Source: Elephas maximus indicus (lineage: Eukaryota > Chordata > Mammalia > Proboscidea > Elephantidae). From it: 64,000 nt of DNA. The notes under the pieces are model-generated. The model did not search any database. It worked only from the letters and a program-made list of their open reading frames with translations, and was not told where the DNA came from. Where the stretch lies: positions 60,554,607 through 60,618,606 of the forward strand of contig NC_064835.1 of NCBI RefSeq assembly GCF_024166365.1, given 5' to 3'. Shown here piece by piece: positions 43,256 to 53,747 of the stretch; within the stretch, counting starts at the first letter, position 1; the number at the start of each line of letters is the position of its first letter. The position numbers and the translations under genes are program-made.

Positions 43256-43644
43256 ATGGATAACGTCCTCCCAGGGAACTCAAACCTCTCACCAAACATC
43301 TCCACCAACACCTCGGAGCCCAACCAGTTCGTGCAGCCGGCCTGGCAAATCGTCCTCTGGGCAGCTGCCTACACGATCATAGTGGTGACTTCCGTGGTGG
43401 GCAACGTGGTGGTGATGTGGATCATCTTGGCCCACAAGAGAATGAGGACAGTGACCAACTATTTCCTGGTGAACCTGGCCTTCGCGGAGGCCTCCATGGC
43501 CGCGTTCAACACAGTGGTGAACTTCACCTACGCTGTCCACAACGAGTGGTACTACGGCCTGTTCTACTGCAAGTTCCACAACTTCTTCCCTATCGCTGCT
43601 GTCTTTGCCAGCATCTACTCCATGACGGCTGTGGCCTTCGATAG
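43256..43644 (+). CDS. TACR1: TACR1 exon 1 (substance P / NK1 receptor), partial
   Basis: Encodes the first 130 residues of the tachykinin receptor 1, a class A GPCR of the plasma membrane that binds substance P and signals through Gq/11. It reads nearly identically to mammalian NK1R. The extracellular N-terminus has sequons N14-I-S and N18-T-S, plus an extra N10-L-S not in the human protein as I know it. TM1 spans about 32-56 with N50 (position 1.50), TM2 about 67-91 with E78 in place of the usual Asp 2.50, and TM3 about 105-130. Ligand-site residues N85, N89, Y92, N96 and H108 and the disulfide Cys105 are all present. It ends in D129-R130, the start of the DRY motif, split by the intron after two bases of the Arg codon (phase 2). 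The remaining exons lie beyond the window. Confidence 0.98.
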
Positions 43645-43650
43645 GTGAGC
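43645..43650 (+). other. TACR1: Splice donor of TACR1 intron 1
   Basis: The exon end GATAG is followed by GTGAGC, a strong U1-matching donor. Reading on without splicing gives a stop at once (TGA at 43646-43648), which confirms the exon boundary. Confidence 0.95.
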
Positions 43651-44302
43651 TTGCCCCTGGTGGAAAAGGGAGGAAGTGTCCACAGAGGACCATGGGGCAG
43701 CCATGGACGTTTGGAGTTGGATGGTGGATGGGCCAAGGTGGAGACTGGCCACTAGTGCTGGGGGGTGTTTATGACAGCACCTGAGTCAGTTGTTGATGGG
43801 GAGCTTGATCTCATTTGGCCACTTTCTTTTCTAGTTCTTCTTTCCTGTCCTTCCTTTTTTCACCTGTCATCATTCTCCCTTCCTTTCCTCACCCTTTTTT
43901 TTTCCTTCATTTTATCTCCCTTTCTTCATCCCGTCTCCACAAATCCCCCTGACACTTTCCTTACCACCCCTGCCTTGCCCCTTTCCATAGATTCCTTCTC
44001 TCCTTTACCCTTAAGGCTTGAAGGGGATACCCAGGGCTTGTAAAGGCTTGGCCAAGGGGCAGGCCCCTGGCTGGGGCTTTGAGCATCCCTTCAGGCCCGC
44101 TATTCTGTTGGGCAGCCTCTGGTTACCTTTGCGTTTTTTTAAATATTGCCTAGGCGATATTTCTCACTTTTTAGTTGTTCCTGAAGATTTGGGGACTTTC
44201 TGCTCCCGCCTTAACTGTCCAATAGAGTTTTGATATGAAAAGCATTCCGTCAGAAAGATAAAAGACTCTCAGGATTCTAATTCAGCTCCCTCTATGCCAC
44301 TA

Positions 44303-44372
44303 TGGGGCAGTTCTACTCTGACCTATAGGGTTGCTATGGGTCAGAATCGACTCGAGGGCAATGGGGTTTTTT
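44303..44372 (+). mobile_element. AfroSINE, 5'-truncated
   Basis: Only the last 70 bases: tggggcagttctactctg, tatagggttgctatgggtc, agaatcgactcgagg, tail T run. A 10-bp duplication, tatgccacta, flanks it (44293-44302, 44373-44382). So truncation occurred during insertion, by incomplete reverse transcription. Confidence 0.9.
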
Positions 44373-44389
44373 TATGCCACTAGAGCGGC

Positions 44390-46030
44390 TCAAGCCGGCA
44401 TGCAAGCAAGGCAGCTACGTTGTTCTTAAGGCAGTCCACAGATAGGGATCCAGGGAGCTTACCTGGGAGTTTTTCTAAATTTCTCTTCCAGAGTAGGTCG
44501 TTGTTTTTAGCCTGTCTGTAGCCACAGAGAGACGTGCTTTGCAAAGGCAATTGAGAGTGTTTCCCTTTCTGCAACCAACATGTTAGGGTTTCAGAAGGTG
44601 ATAGAAAGTGAAATGATTGGCATTTTCAAACATTAGGGCTCCATTCTGGAATGAATGGCTCCGCAGGTGGTACGATGGCAGATGGGTGATTAGAGGGAAG
44701 CTCTGTGGGAATTGATTTCTTCATGGGTGTTTTAGATCTCCAGGATGCATGCCTATGTGTGCACAGACATTCAGTACTTACCTGGGATTGGACGTATGTT
44801 TAAAACACCAGCCACTGTGATTTTAGGATGGGTTCTTTCAATGTTTTTGCTGAAGGAAATAAATGTAAGAAACCCAAAGGAGCTAGGAGGAAAACATCAA
44901 AAAAAGAAAAAAATCCTAAACTACTCAACTCCTTAAAAATTTTTCATGATTTGCAATTGATTTGAGGTCTTTCTCGGGTTCCGTAACCAGTGAACACTTC
45001 TAAATCAAGGAAATCTCTATTCTCGCCTTCATCCAAATGCTGATTTGTGACGTCTGTGTACACTCCCTTTTTGCAACTCTCATGGGCTTGATATGTTGTG
45101 TGTAAAACAAATTGTAGTGAATCAATTTATCTTTTAAATGGAAAGGTAAACCAATTATTCAAAGTGGTAGTGAAATGAATTATTACGTACATTCATCTTT
45201 TATGCTACTCTGGTTTACAAATATTCAGTTTGTTGAAGATGAGGTACACTTGTAAATCTTCATGCACTGACTTGCTTCTTTAATGTGCCAGCAACCCCCT
45301 TAAACTTAGAAAAGCCATAGAATCATATAAAACCAAATATAGGTACAGGGAAATCTGATGCCATTTCAGCCTCACTCATACATTCTTGATGACCCCTAAA
45401 TCAGAGGGAAAGTTGGTATTTTTTACATATTGGGATCTTGCATGAGCTGTGGGGAGACCTGTCAGTCCGTGTGGTAGGGGGCGTTCAGTAGCTGATGGCG
45501 CACCAACATACAGCTTTCTCCTCTTTGGTCTATACAGAAAGACCATCTTCCATAGCCTTGAATTTTCCCTTTAAACTCAGAAGATTGGGAGATAGTCAAG
45601 ACCAGGGTTCCCACAGTGGGTTAGCAGAGAGCCAGATTTGCCTACAGTGACCCTGGCATCCCCAAGTTCACCGCTGTTTTTCTCTACACCAACCGTAGGT
45701 AGGACCTCGACCCTGAGACCCAGAGGATCTCAGGTGCCAGGAGCTAAAGAAACAGACAGCAGCAAGAAATGTCCTCATGTCTATTGTATATAGCCCAGGG
45801 AGATTACCAACAATGTTCTCAAAGTTACAGAGTGTAAGGTAGAGTTAGGGTTGAGGCCCAGATCTCTGTCTCCAAGTACCCCTTCTATTTTTCCTTGCTT
45901 AGCCTTGTTGAGTGGGAGATTCATCCCCTGAGGCCTCTGCAATGAATGCAACGCCTCTGTAGACAGGTATTCCCCCAAGAAGGTTGGAGGAAGGGAGAAG
46001 GCCTTAGGCGCTCTCCACAGGAATGTCCTC
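44390..46030. other. Intronic, mostly unrecognised; possible MIR
   Basis: No exon or RNA gene seen. At 45795-45890 the minus strand may be a diverged MIR core (+ strand 'tctcaaagttacagagtgta', 'ggttgaggcccagatctctg'). The rest is single-copy-looking sequence. Confidence 0.4.
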
Positions 46031-46039
46031 TCCACTCTG

Positions 46040-46200
46040 TTGGCATAGTGGTTAAGTGCTACGGCTGCTAACCAAAGGGTCAGCAGTTTGAATCCGCCAG
46101 GCACTCCTTGGAAACTCTATGGGGCAGTTCTACTCTGTCCTATGGAGTCACTATGAGTCGGAGTCAACTCCATGGCACTGGGTTTGGCTTTGGGTTTGGT
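46040..46200 (+). mobile_element. AfroSINE, HSP type
   Basis: Head ggcatagtggttaagtgct, box B-like cagtttgaatccgcc, direct step 'aggcactccttggaaactct' (45-bp middle absent), tail 'gtcactatgagtcggagtca' and a GGTTTGG-rich end. A short duplication, tctccact, is visible on both sides. Confidence 0.92.
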
Positions 46201-46439
46201 TCTCCACTGTGGAGATGCAGACTTTGAGGAAATGCTGGGTTATCTTTTGTGTGTTCCTTGAATTTTCAATAGACAACTTTTGAGTTGAGCCTAAAAAACA
46301 ACAGCAACATGGATTTCCTGCTTTTGAAATTAAACCTGGGTCTTCGCAGAAGACTCTGGAAGCATGAAAAGCACAGCCACAAAAATATATATCAACCATA
46401 ACCTCACCATCCCCAAAATAACACTTATTAATAATTGGA

Positions 46440-46800
46440 ATATATCTCTTATGAATATTACACTACATAATTGAGGTCAGACTCTATATAATTTTGTATC
46501 TTACTCTTTTTCCCCATTGATATTAATGGTGAACATTTCCCCATGTTATTACAAAGTCATTAGAAACATAATTTCAGTGGCTTCATATTATTCTAGCATA
46601 TGAAGGTGCTATTATTAATTTAACCACTTCCCTACTTTTGGGTACTTACGTGATTTCTACATTTTTTTTTTACTATTATGATTAATGCTGTAATGAGTAT
46701 GCATGAGAATTTTGTTTTGCATTTTTGATTATTACTCAGGATAGATTCTGAAGAGTGGAATTACCAGGTCAAATGAAATTGATTTTTAAAAAACCTTTCC
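46440..46800 (-). mobile_element. Old L1 (L1ME-like), minus strand
   Basis: Antisense ORF2-end/3' UTR pattern: 'gaacatttccccatgttatt', 'cttcatattattctagcata', 'atttaaccacttccctactt', 'attaatgctgtaatgagta'. Diverged, with approximate ends. Confidence 0.55.
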
Positions 46801-46829
46801 CTCTAATTTTAAAGGATGATAAACTCTGG

Positions 46830-46945
46830 GCAGAACAAAGACCATGTCTGTTCTATCTTGTTCACTTTTGTCTCCTCAGCACAAAGCAGAGTGTCTGACA
46901 CCTAACAGTCTTGTTTTACAGAGTGAGTAAATGAATGAATAAACT
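46830..46945 (+). mobile_element. L2 LINE 3' end
   Basis: Sense L2 tail: 'caaagaccatgtctgttcta', 'ttgtctcctcagcacaaag', 'gtgtctgacacctaacag', then 'gagtaaatgaatgaataaac', with the (TGAA)-like end typical of L2. Confidence 0.7.
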
Positions 46946-46959
46946 AATACATGTTCCCA

Positions 46960-47520
46960 GAAGAAGTCTGGAAAATATATATAATTGTAATGAAAAATGT
47001 AAAAATCACCTACAATCCCACTACTGACATAAACAGTCAAAACTTTGGACTGCTAGCTTATAATCATTTTTTTCTCTCTGACACACGAGGTTGTCATGAG
47101 TCAGAATTGACTGGACAGCAACCAAGAACAACAACAATGTTGTTTATGCCACATATAGTCACTCAGACGTTAAAGGGTAAATTTGGGGTTATAATGAGAA
47201 TGGTTTCAATGGCTTTTTCTTTTTTTTTTTTTTCCTTTCTTTCTTCCTTAATATTAAATCTTGGGAATTTCCCATGTCATGGAATATTTTTCAAAATAGA
47301 ATTTTTAATTGATGCATTATATTATATGGCTATAATCATTAACCATTCCTTTATTTTTAGATGTAAGCAGTTTTAATTTTTCATCATTACAGGGAACTTT
47401 GAAATGAATATCCTGGACATCTAGTAGAGAACATCTCTACTTCTTTCCTTAGAATAAATCTCTTGACATGGAATTTGCTGGGTCAAACTGCCTTGGCATG
47501 CTTGCCAAATTTCCCTCTAG
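46960..47520 (-). mobile_element. Old L1, minus strand, with BovB/AfroSINE tail insert
   Basis: Antisense L1 like that at 46440: 'aaaatcacctacaatcccac', 'atttcccatgtcatggaata', 'aaccattcctttatttttag', 'gaatttgctgggtcaaactg'. At 47085-47140 it is interrupted by + strand 'ggttgtcatgagtcagaatt' and gactggacagcaacc with an AAC-rich end, a tail-only BovB or AfroSINE piece. Confidence 0.6.
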
Positions 47521-47603
47521 AAGCAAAATGTATGTAGAGAAAAAACTTCAGCTGCAGGTTTTAGCACTAACTGAAATCTCTCCTGTGACGTTTCTATAAA
47601 ATG

Positions 47604-47716
47604 AAGAAACGAGAAGGAAGAAAGAGAGAGAGAAAATGGAGGAAAAGGAGAGAAAGAGTGAGCAGAAGAGAAGGAGGAAAGTGAGAGAGAGAAACAAAGA
47701 GACACAGAGAGAAAGC
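47604..47716 (+). repeat. Purine-rich (GA)n stretch
   Basis: Over 110 bases of nearly pure A/G on the + strand (gaaggaagaaagagagagag and similar). Simple-sequence DNA in the intron. Confidence 0.85.
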
Positions 47717-49708
47717 TATCCCTTTTGGAAGGATTATTTATTAAAGACAGTAGTCACCTAGAATTAAGAAAAATGCGGAGACAAATATAGCTACAAAAAA
47801 GTTAGATGTACCTCTAATTAAATTCCAACAAACACCACTGATTTTACTTCTTGGAACTCTGTGATTTTTTCCTCTTAAATTAAAAAAAAAAAAAATTCCC
47901 CATTGTACAAACTAAAAGGTATGTGTGATGTTTCATGAAATCAGAAGTTGGAGGACACTGAGAGGAGACATGCCCAGTGTGCAGCAGTGGTGATCAGGTG
48001 GCTGATTCAAGTATTGCAGAGCAGCACCTGAGAAGGGAGCTGGGGAACCAATCCCCAGACCCCACAGAAAGGGCTGAAGGGCACAGGGAGACTGACTCAG
48101 AGCCACACATGCAGCAACAGGAGACTCAGAGAAGCACTGGCCTGATGTCTCTGCTTCTGTACCTGGGAGGGACAGATAAGACTTCAGCAAGAGGGAAGGT
48201 GAAGGTTATTCATTAATTAGACTTGTTCTGGATATGTTATATTTGAATGAAAGGAAATATTCAAATGTCAGTAGCCTGTGGATAATATGAGATATGGTCA
48301 GGACCAAAGATAGAATTGCCCAGATAGGTGTAAAGACTGAAGACGATTGAAGGAATGAGCTCTCTGAGAGAGTAAAAGAAGAACTGAGAGCAAACAGAAG
48401 CATAAATAACAAAAACACTGCCCATGGATTTCTGATGCCCACATCAGCCTGCCCCAGGCTACCAACTTAAATAACCTGCTTCCCAGGTTTCCGCTCAGCT
48501 TGCAATCCGTCCTTGAACTTCATCTTGTTGGCGGAACCTGGACCGCATTGTCTGTCTCAAGGCATTCTTCTCCCACCCTACCCAGAGGCAGGACTCAGAT
48601 TCCAGGATTCTTTGTGCCTATTTAAATGGACCTGGCAACCTGTGACAAGCACCCCGGTGATGCTGAGAATGGCCATTCAATAGAAACTCATCTGCAACAC
48701 CAGACCCTGTCTTTTCAAATCAGGAACCTGAATGTCACTGTTGACTTGGATCGAACTTGAGTTTGTTACACCTTAGATTGGTTATTCAGGCTGCAGGCTC
48801 TTTCCTGTAGGGGTTCAATGCCCACCTACTCTCAGGCTCTGCACCACTAGACTTGCCACATTTGGTCCCTGCTTCTAGGAACCCCCAGTGCCGTGGACGG
48901 ATAAGGTCATTGGTTGTTTTCATTTTTTAAACTGATAGAAACTTAGGTCCAATTTAGTGGAAATAGTCATTTACAACATAAAAGCACATAGTAAGCATAT
49001 TTTGTTACCGTTATTGTTGAGTTATCAAATGGTAAAACGAGGATCATAAGAGAGAAATACTCACTTGGACAAAGATCTCCAATCCATCAAGGAATGATGC
49101 CACCAGGTAAGGTGATGTGTCCTAACTCAGGGTCTTATGTCTTCCATCAAAGGACTTTCGCTATGTAGTAGGGTGAACTGGCCTGATTCAGAGTTAACTG
49201 CAATACAAGGTGTTAAGTGATATGTTTCATATGGGTTGTGCAAACAAATTCTATAGGACAGAAAAGGAGGGAGGACACTTCTAGTAGTGATGATCAAGGA
49301 AGACCTCAAAAGGTGGTAATGGATTTGGGCCTTGGAGATAAGATTTCTTGAAAGGATGATAAAGAACCACGACATTCCAGGTAGAAGAAACTGGAAGACA
49401 GCATGGAGGTATCAATTTGCAATGTTTGGAGAGAATGACAGACGGATTCAACTGAAGTGAGGGAATTAATCAAGACGTTCATGGGAGGAAAGTCATTACA
49501 GTTGGTGTTGGATTTGATGTAAAATGGAAATGCGCAACAAGAAGCTTGAGATATGGAGCTTGAGAATGAGAAACCAGAGCTCAAAATGTATATTTTAGTT
49601 CCCAAACATGGGGTTATGGAAATTTAGAGAGTAGAGAAGATCTCTTCTCTATATACTTTTCTAGAGAGGAGGCTCAGCGTTCACAGGAATGCCCAATTAG
49701 GCAGGCCA
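47717..49708. other. Intronic, mostly unrecognised
   Basis: No gene, RNA or dated repeat could be named for most of this stretch. At 49285-49470 ('gaagacctcaaaaggtggta', 'gacattccaggtagaagaaa') it resembles the unnamed old repeat at 39985-40300. Confidence 0.4.
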
Positions 49709-49917
49709 CCAAAACCAAACCATGGCCCCCAAGTCGATTACAGCTCATAGTCACCCTGTAGGACAGAGTAGGACTGCCCTATAGGGTTTCCAAGGCTATA
49801 ATCTTTATGGAAGCAGTCTGCCACATCCTCCTCCAGCACAGCAGCTATTGGGTTCCAGCGACTGACCTTTTGGTTAACAGCTGAGCTCTTTAACCACTGC
49901 ACCTACAGGGCTCCTAA
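49709..49917 (-). mobile_element. AfroSINE, long type
   Basis: Minus strand. Tail complement with 'aagtcgattacagctcatag', middle 'ctataatctttatggaagca', head complement 'gttaacagctgagctcttta'. A short duplication is visible: aattaggcag before and aatcaggcag after. Confidence 0.92.
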
Positions 49918-50228
49918 TCAGGCAGTACGAGAGGAAACAGTGAAGAAACAGAGATGGAGAAGAGAAATCATGATAACGTGGAGTGACAAAGGTCAAGAGA
50001 TGCAACTTCAAAAAGAGGCGGTTGGTCTTTTTCAGTAGTATCATAGGAATCTAAAGATGAGAAGGATAATGGGTTTGGCAGTTAGAGATCATCGGTGATC
50101 TGTGAGAGGCATGTCCGCACAGTAAGATGGTAAGATGGGATAAAACTAGATGGCAGGAAGGGGAGTGACCTCGTCCATATCCATCCATCCATCCATCAAA
50201 CCATTATTAAGCACCCACTATGTCCAGC

Positions 50229-50385
50229 AGGAGCCCTCATGGCACAGTGGTTAACAGCTTGGCTGCTAACGAAATGGTCAGCAGTTCGAATCCACCAGTC
50301 TCTCCTTGGAAACCCTATGGAGCAGTTCTGCTCTGTGTTATAGGATCGCTATAAGACAGAGTCAACTTGACATCAACAAGCTTTG
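50229..50385 (+). mobile_element. AfroSINE, HSP type
   Basis: Head ggagccctcatggcacagtg, box B-like cagttcgaatccacc, direct step 'agtctctccttggaaaccct', tail 'gatcgctataagacagagtc'. It follows an (ATCC)n run at 50177-50198 and a scrap of L2 (minus, 'attaagcacccactatgtc'). Confidence 0.9.
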
Positions 50386-51155
50386 AGACTGAGCAAATAA
50401 ATCTCCTTGAAAATATGGGAAAGACTGACAAGTTTTAAAAAATAAAAAGAGGTAGAGAAAAGAAACAGCAAAGTACAGAGAAAAAATGTGGAGTTGTTGT
50501 GTTTGTTTTGTCTTTTAATTAACTCCAAGAACACTGAATGGGGCATTTTCATAAGGACATATTAATGTTTGCCACTTGGAAACTAGAGAGCAGATTTCAT
50601 GTTAATAAAATTGGTAATAGATACTTCTATTTGCAAGCTCTCCGATTCATTGTCTCTTCTCATCTTCATGATGCCAGTGGGGATTCTGTTTCCACTTGGA
50701 AAGACTATTAGAACCAATTTCTTTTAGCACCGCCTCCACTCTCCACCCTCTCACAGCTTGGAGACCTAAGCAATGAGCTTTTATGTGTCTTAGACATCTG
50801 CCCACATGTTCAAGGTCGTTTTGGAGCTCTCTCTCACGTAAGAAGAACTGTGATCAAAGGCGAAGAAGCAACGTAAGGGTCCTACACTGTACCCAAGAGG
50901 ACATTTGAGACTTTTTTTTGACAAATTTTTCACTCATTGTCAACATGTTTAATGTCTGAGGGGGAACTTGTTCATAGCAAAAACCTCTTACAGCTGCATG
51001 TGTTTTAACTGATACTCAGTTGGTTAAATGTGTAAATCCAATATCTAGTTTTTCTTTAGTCTATAAACACATCTTATAAATCTGAAAAGTTCTCTCTTAA
51101 ATCTAATTTGTGTGTGTGCGTTAAAAAGCTAAACATTCACGTTTCCTTGCTCTTA
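50386..51155. other. No recognised feature
   Basis: Intronic AT-rich DNA without a gene or a repeat that I can name. Confidence 0.45.
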
Positions 51156-51165
51156 GACTAATGCT

Positions 51166-51325
51166 TCGGGGGGAGCCCTTGTGGTGCAGCAATTAAGCAC
51201 TTGGCTGCGAACTGAAAGGTTCGCAGCTTGAGCCTACCAGATGCTCCGAGGGAGAAAGATGGGGCAATCTAATGTGGCAGTCGGCTTACTTGGAAACCCT
51301 ATGAGGCAGTTCTACTCTGTCCTAT
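51166..51325 (+). mobile_element. AfroSINE lacking its 3' tail
   Basis: Head ggagcccttgtggtgcagca, box B-like ggttcgcagcttgagcc, middle gggagaaagatggggcaatc, then ggaaaccctatgaggcag, 'ttctactctgtcctat' and stop. The BovB-like tail (gtcgctatgagtcgg...) is absent, yet a perfect 10-bp duplication gactaatgct flanks the element (51156-51165, 51326-51335). Confidence 0.92.
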
Positions 51326-51335
51326 GACTAATGCT

Positions 51336-52419
51336 CAATTACTTCATAAACATGAGATGGAGCTCTTCCCCTAAATATTTTAAAATCATTTTCCAACTTA
51401 GTCAAACTATCTTACACATTTTCATTTAGTCACAGATAACAAATCAAATAATCTTAAAAACATAAACAGCACTTATAAACACAATTAATTAAATTCCCCC
51501 TGAACATTTCAAACTGTAATCACATATTTAATATATCTGGTTTTCTTAAAAACTCCAAATCCCTAGCAGGATGATTTATATATTGGAGAAACAAAATCTT
51601 TCTCAGCGCTCACCTAGCTCTTGCAAACCTAATAAGTCAAAATTTCTAAATTTAGCATACTAAATTCTCTTAAGCACTTCAGCATCCTAAGAATTAAACT
51701 TATAAATTCAGTCAATGAGGCTCTCTTAAGTATCTAAACATCGGCTACAAAATTCATTAGTTAGATCCTCCAAAGTATTTAAATTAAAATTACAAATCTG
51801 GTAAGTCAACTTCTCTAGTATATTGTATTCTCCTTTCCAACATCTTAAAAACCAAGCACACACAAAGCAACATGGCAATCACAAAACTCACTGCTATACA
51901 CACACTACTTACACAAAAGTACCATTTCTTTATTGTCTCTTCTTAAAAATGCCTTCCCAGGGTTGCAGTCACACAAGCAGGAGTGGCAGAAGCATCTTTT
52001 CTGTAAGGAGCCACTGAGGCGCCGGAATCAGAGATTGAGTCAAAGATTGAAATACAGATTGTGCCCATCAGGGGTCTTCCTCAGAGCTGCAGCCCACTGC
52101 CCTGAGCCCCTTCTCACAGTGGAGCTCAGCCTGCTGGGTCCCCACAAGACCCTCCCACACCTTTCTGCTAAGATTGAGTTTTGCAGCCCCAGCACACCCT
52201 CTATCTCCTTGGCTTCCTTCAAGTTTTGCCCTTTCCTAGTGTTTCTCTTAACATTTTGTCATTTGACTTAGAAAAATGGAAATCATGCAGAGCTTCGCCA
52301 CTCTACCTCTAGTTTGCAATCAACGTCTTTGCCACTTAGAATTAACTGAATTCTGCACCCTCCTAACATTTTACCTTCTTATCGACCTCCATCTCAGAGT
52401 CATTCATTGACATGGAAAA
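51336..52419. other. AT-rich intron with degenerate ~48-bp repeats
   Basis: Between about 51610 and 51830 similar blocks recur, for example 'aacttataaattcagtcaat' with 'gctctcttaagtatctaaac', then 'acaaaattcattagttagat' with 'tcctccaaagtatttaaa', then 'acaaatctggtaagtcaact'. The spacing is roughly 45-50 bases. It could be an old minisatellite or part of an LTR. Sequence from 51930 to 52260 is GC-richer and not recognised. Confidence 0.4.
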
Positions 52420-52613
52420 CCCACTGTGATGGAGTCAACTCATAGCTACCCTATCTATAGGATGGAGTAGAACTGCCCCATAGGGTTTCCAAGGCTACAA
52501 TCTTTTTGGAAGAAGACTGCCACATCTTTCTCCCACAGAGCAGTTGGTGTGTTTGAACCACAGATCTTTTGGTTAGCAGCCGAGTGCTTAACCACTGTAC
52601 CACCAGGGCTCCT
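52420..52613 (-). mobile_element. AfroSINE, long type
   Basis: Minus strand. Tail complement 'atggagtcaactcatagcta', middle 'tacaatctttttggaagaag', head complement 'ttagcagccgagtgcttaac'. Flanked by ttgacatg and ttgacgtg. Confidence 0.92.
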
Positions 52614-53747
52614 TTGACGTGAAAAAAAGTCCTTAGTCCTTGGGTTTCTTTTCTGAGGCTTGAAGTCATGAAAAATATTTGCCAGGTTTCTTCTGAGTTT
52701 ATCGTATTCCTTGACATGAATCATCAAAAATGGGGTAGTGCCTACTGGTTTTGACAAACTAAGATGCTCATGTTTTCAGTTCTGTGCTCCAGAGAGTTTG
52801 TGTGTCTTCTAGACAGGAAATCTCCACTGCAGCCTCCATTCCTCTGGCCATGAGGTCTTCAGTGACAAAGGCTTTCTTCTTGGAGCCTAGAAGCCACCTA
52901 GGACACTTGAATCCTTCCAGTTGGATCATGACATATTATTTCTTCAGATCAACTGGGTTTCCCCTATGAGAATAGTCTCATGGCTTTTTCAAAATGCCAA
53001 AGAAGACTGGATTCCTTCACTTTTCCTTCCTTCTCCGTGCCATAGAAATCAGATAATAGAAAATAAGCAATGCTCTGTACTTACAGCTCAATCCAGTGCC
53101 CTAAGCCATATGTGAACTAATGAGTGTCTGCCTTCACAAATCACATAGCTGCCGGAGCTCAGTCAGGGCATGAATGAGCTCATGAACAGTCACCCTAGCT
53201 GCCCTTCAGTTATCTCTATCAGAGAATATAATCAAGGCACTAATTTTTAAAAGTCTCACTTGCACATTTAGTGGCATGGGGCATATTAGGAGTGTAAGCT
53301 TAAATACCCACCTTGTATAACTTATTAATTAATTTTATTTTACTGTGAAAAAATGTCCTCTTGAATAATTAATATTCTTTCCTAAGAGAATTTGCCTGAC
53401 TCTGGATATGTTTAAACAAAATAAAACCATACAAACAGCTGAAATACTCTCCTAAATTGTCTCAGAAAGCCAGCAGGGCTTAAAAATGCTCCTGGAATTC
53501 ATAATGGGAAGTAAAATGAAGGCAGCCCTAAAGGTGAAATATAGCTAGTTTGCTTGACAATTTGACTGGACTCTCCACAGAGGAGCTAGAAAATAATCTA
53601 GAAAACCTTGTGACTGAATCCTCACTGGAGGCATTATTTAAAATTTTTTCCCAAAGATGGAACAGTTACTTTCTCTTCTCAGCTGAAATGATGAGGAGTC
53701 TGGAGGCTAATGTGTAAAAGACTCAGAATATCAGCCAAACCACATTG
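52614..53747. other. No recognised feature
   Basis: Intronic sequence. Short open frames only, no exon with matching splice sites and TACR1-like coding content, and no repeat that I can name. Confidence 0.45.

Noticed and set aside
43289-43693. Antisense open frame over TACR1 exon 1
   Set aside because: Shadow of the strongly conserved sense reading frame.
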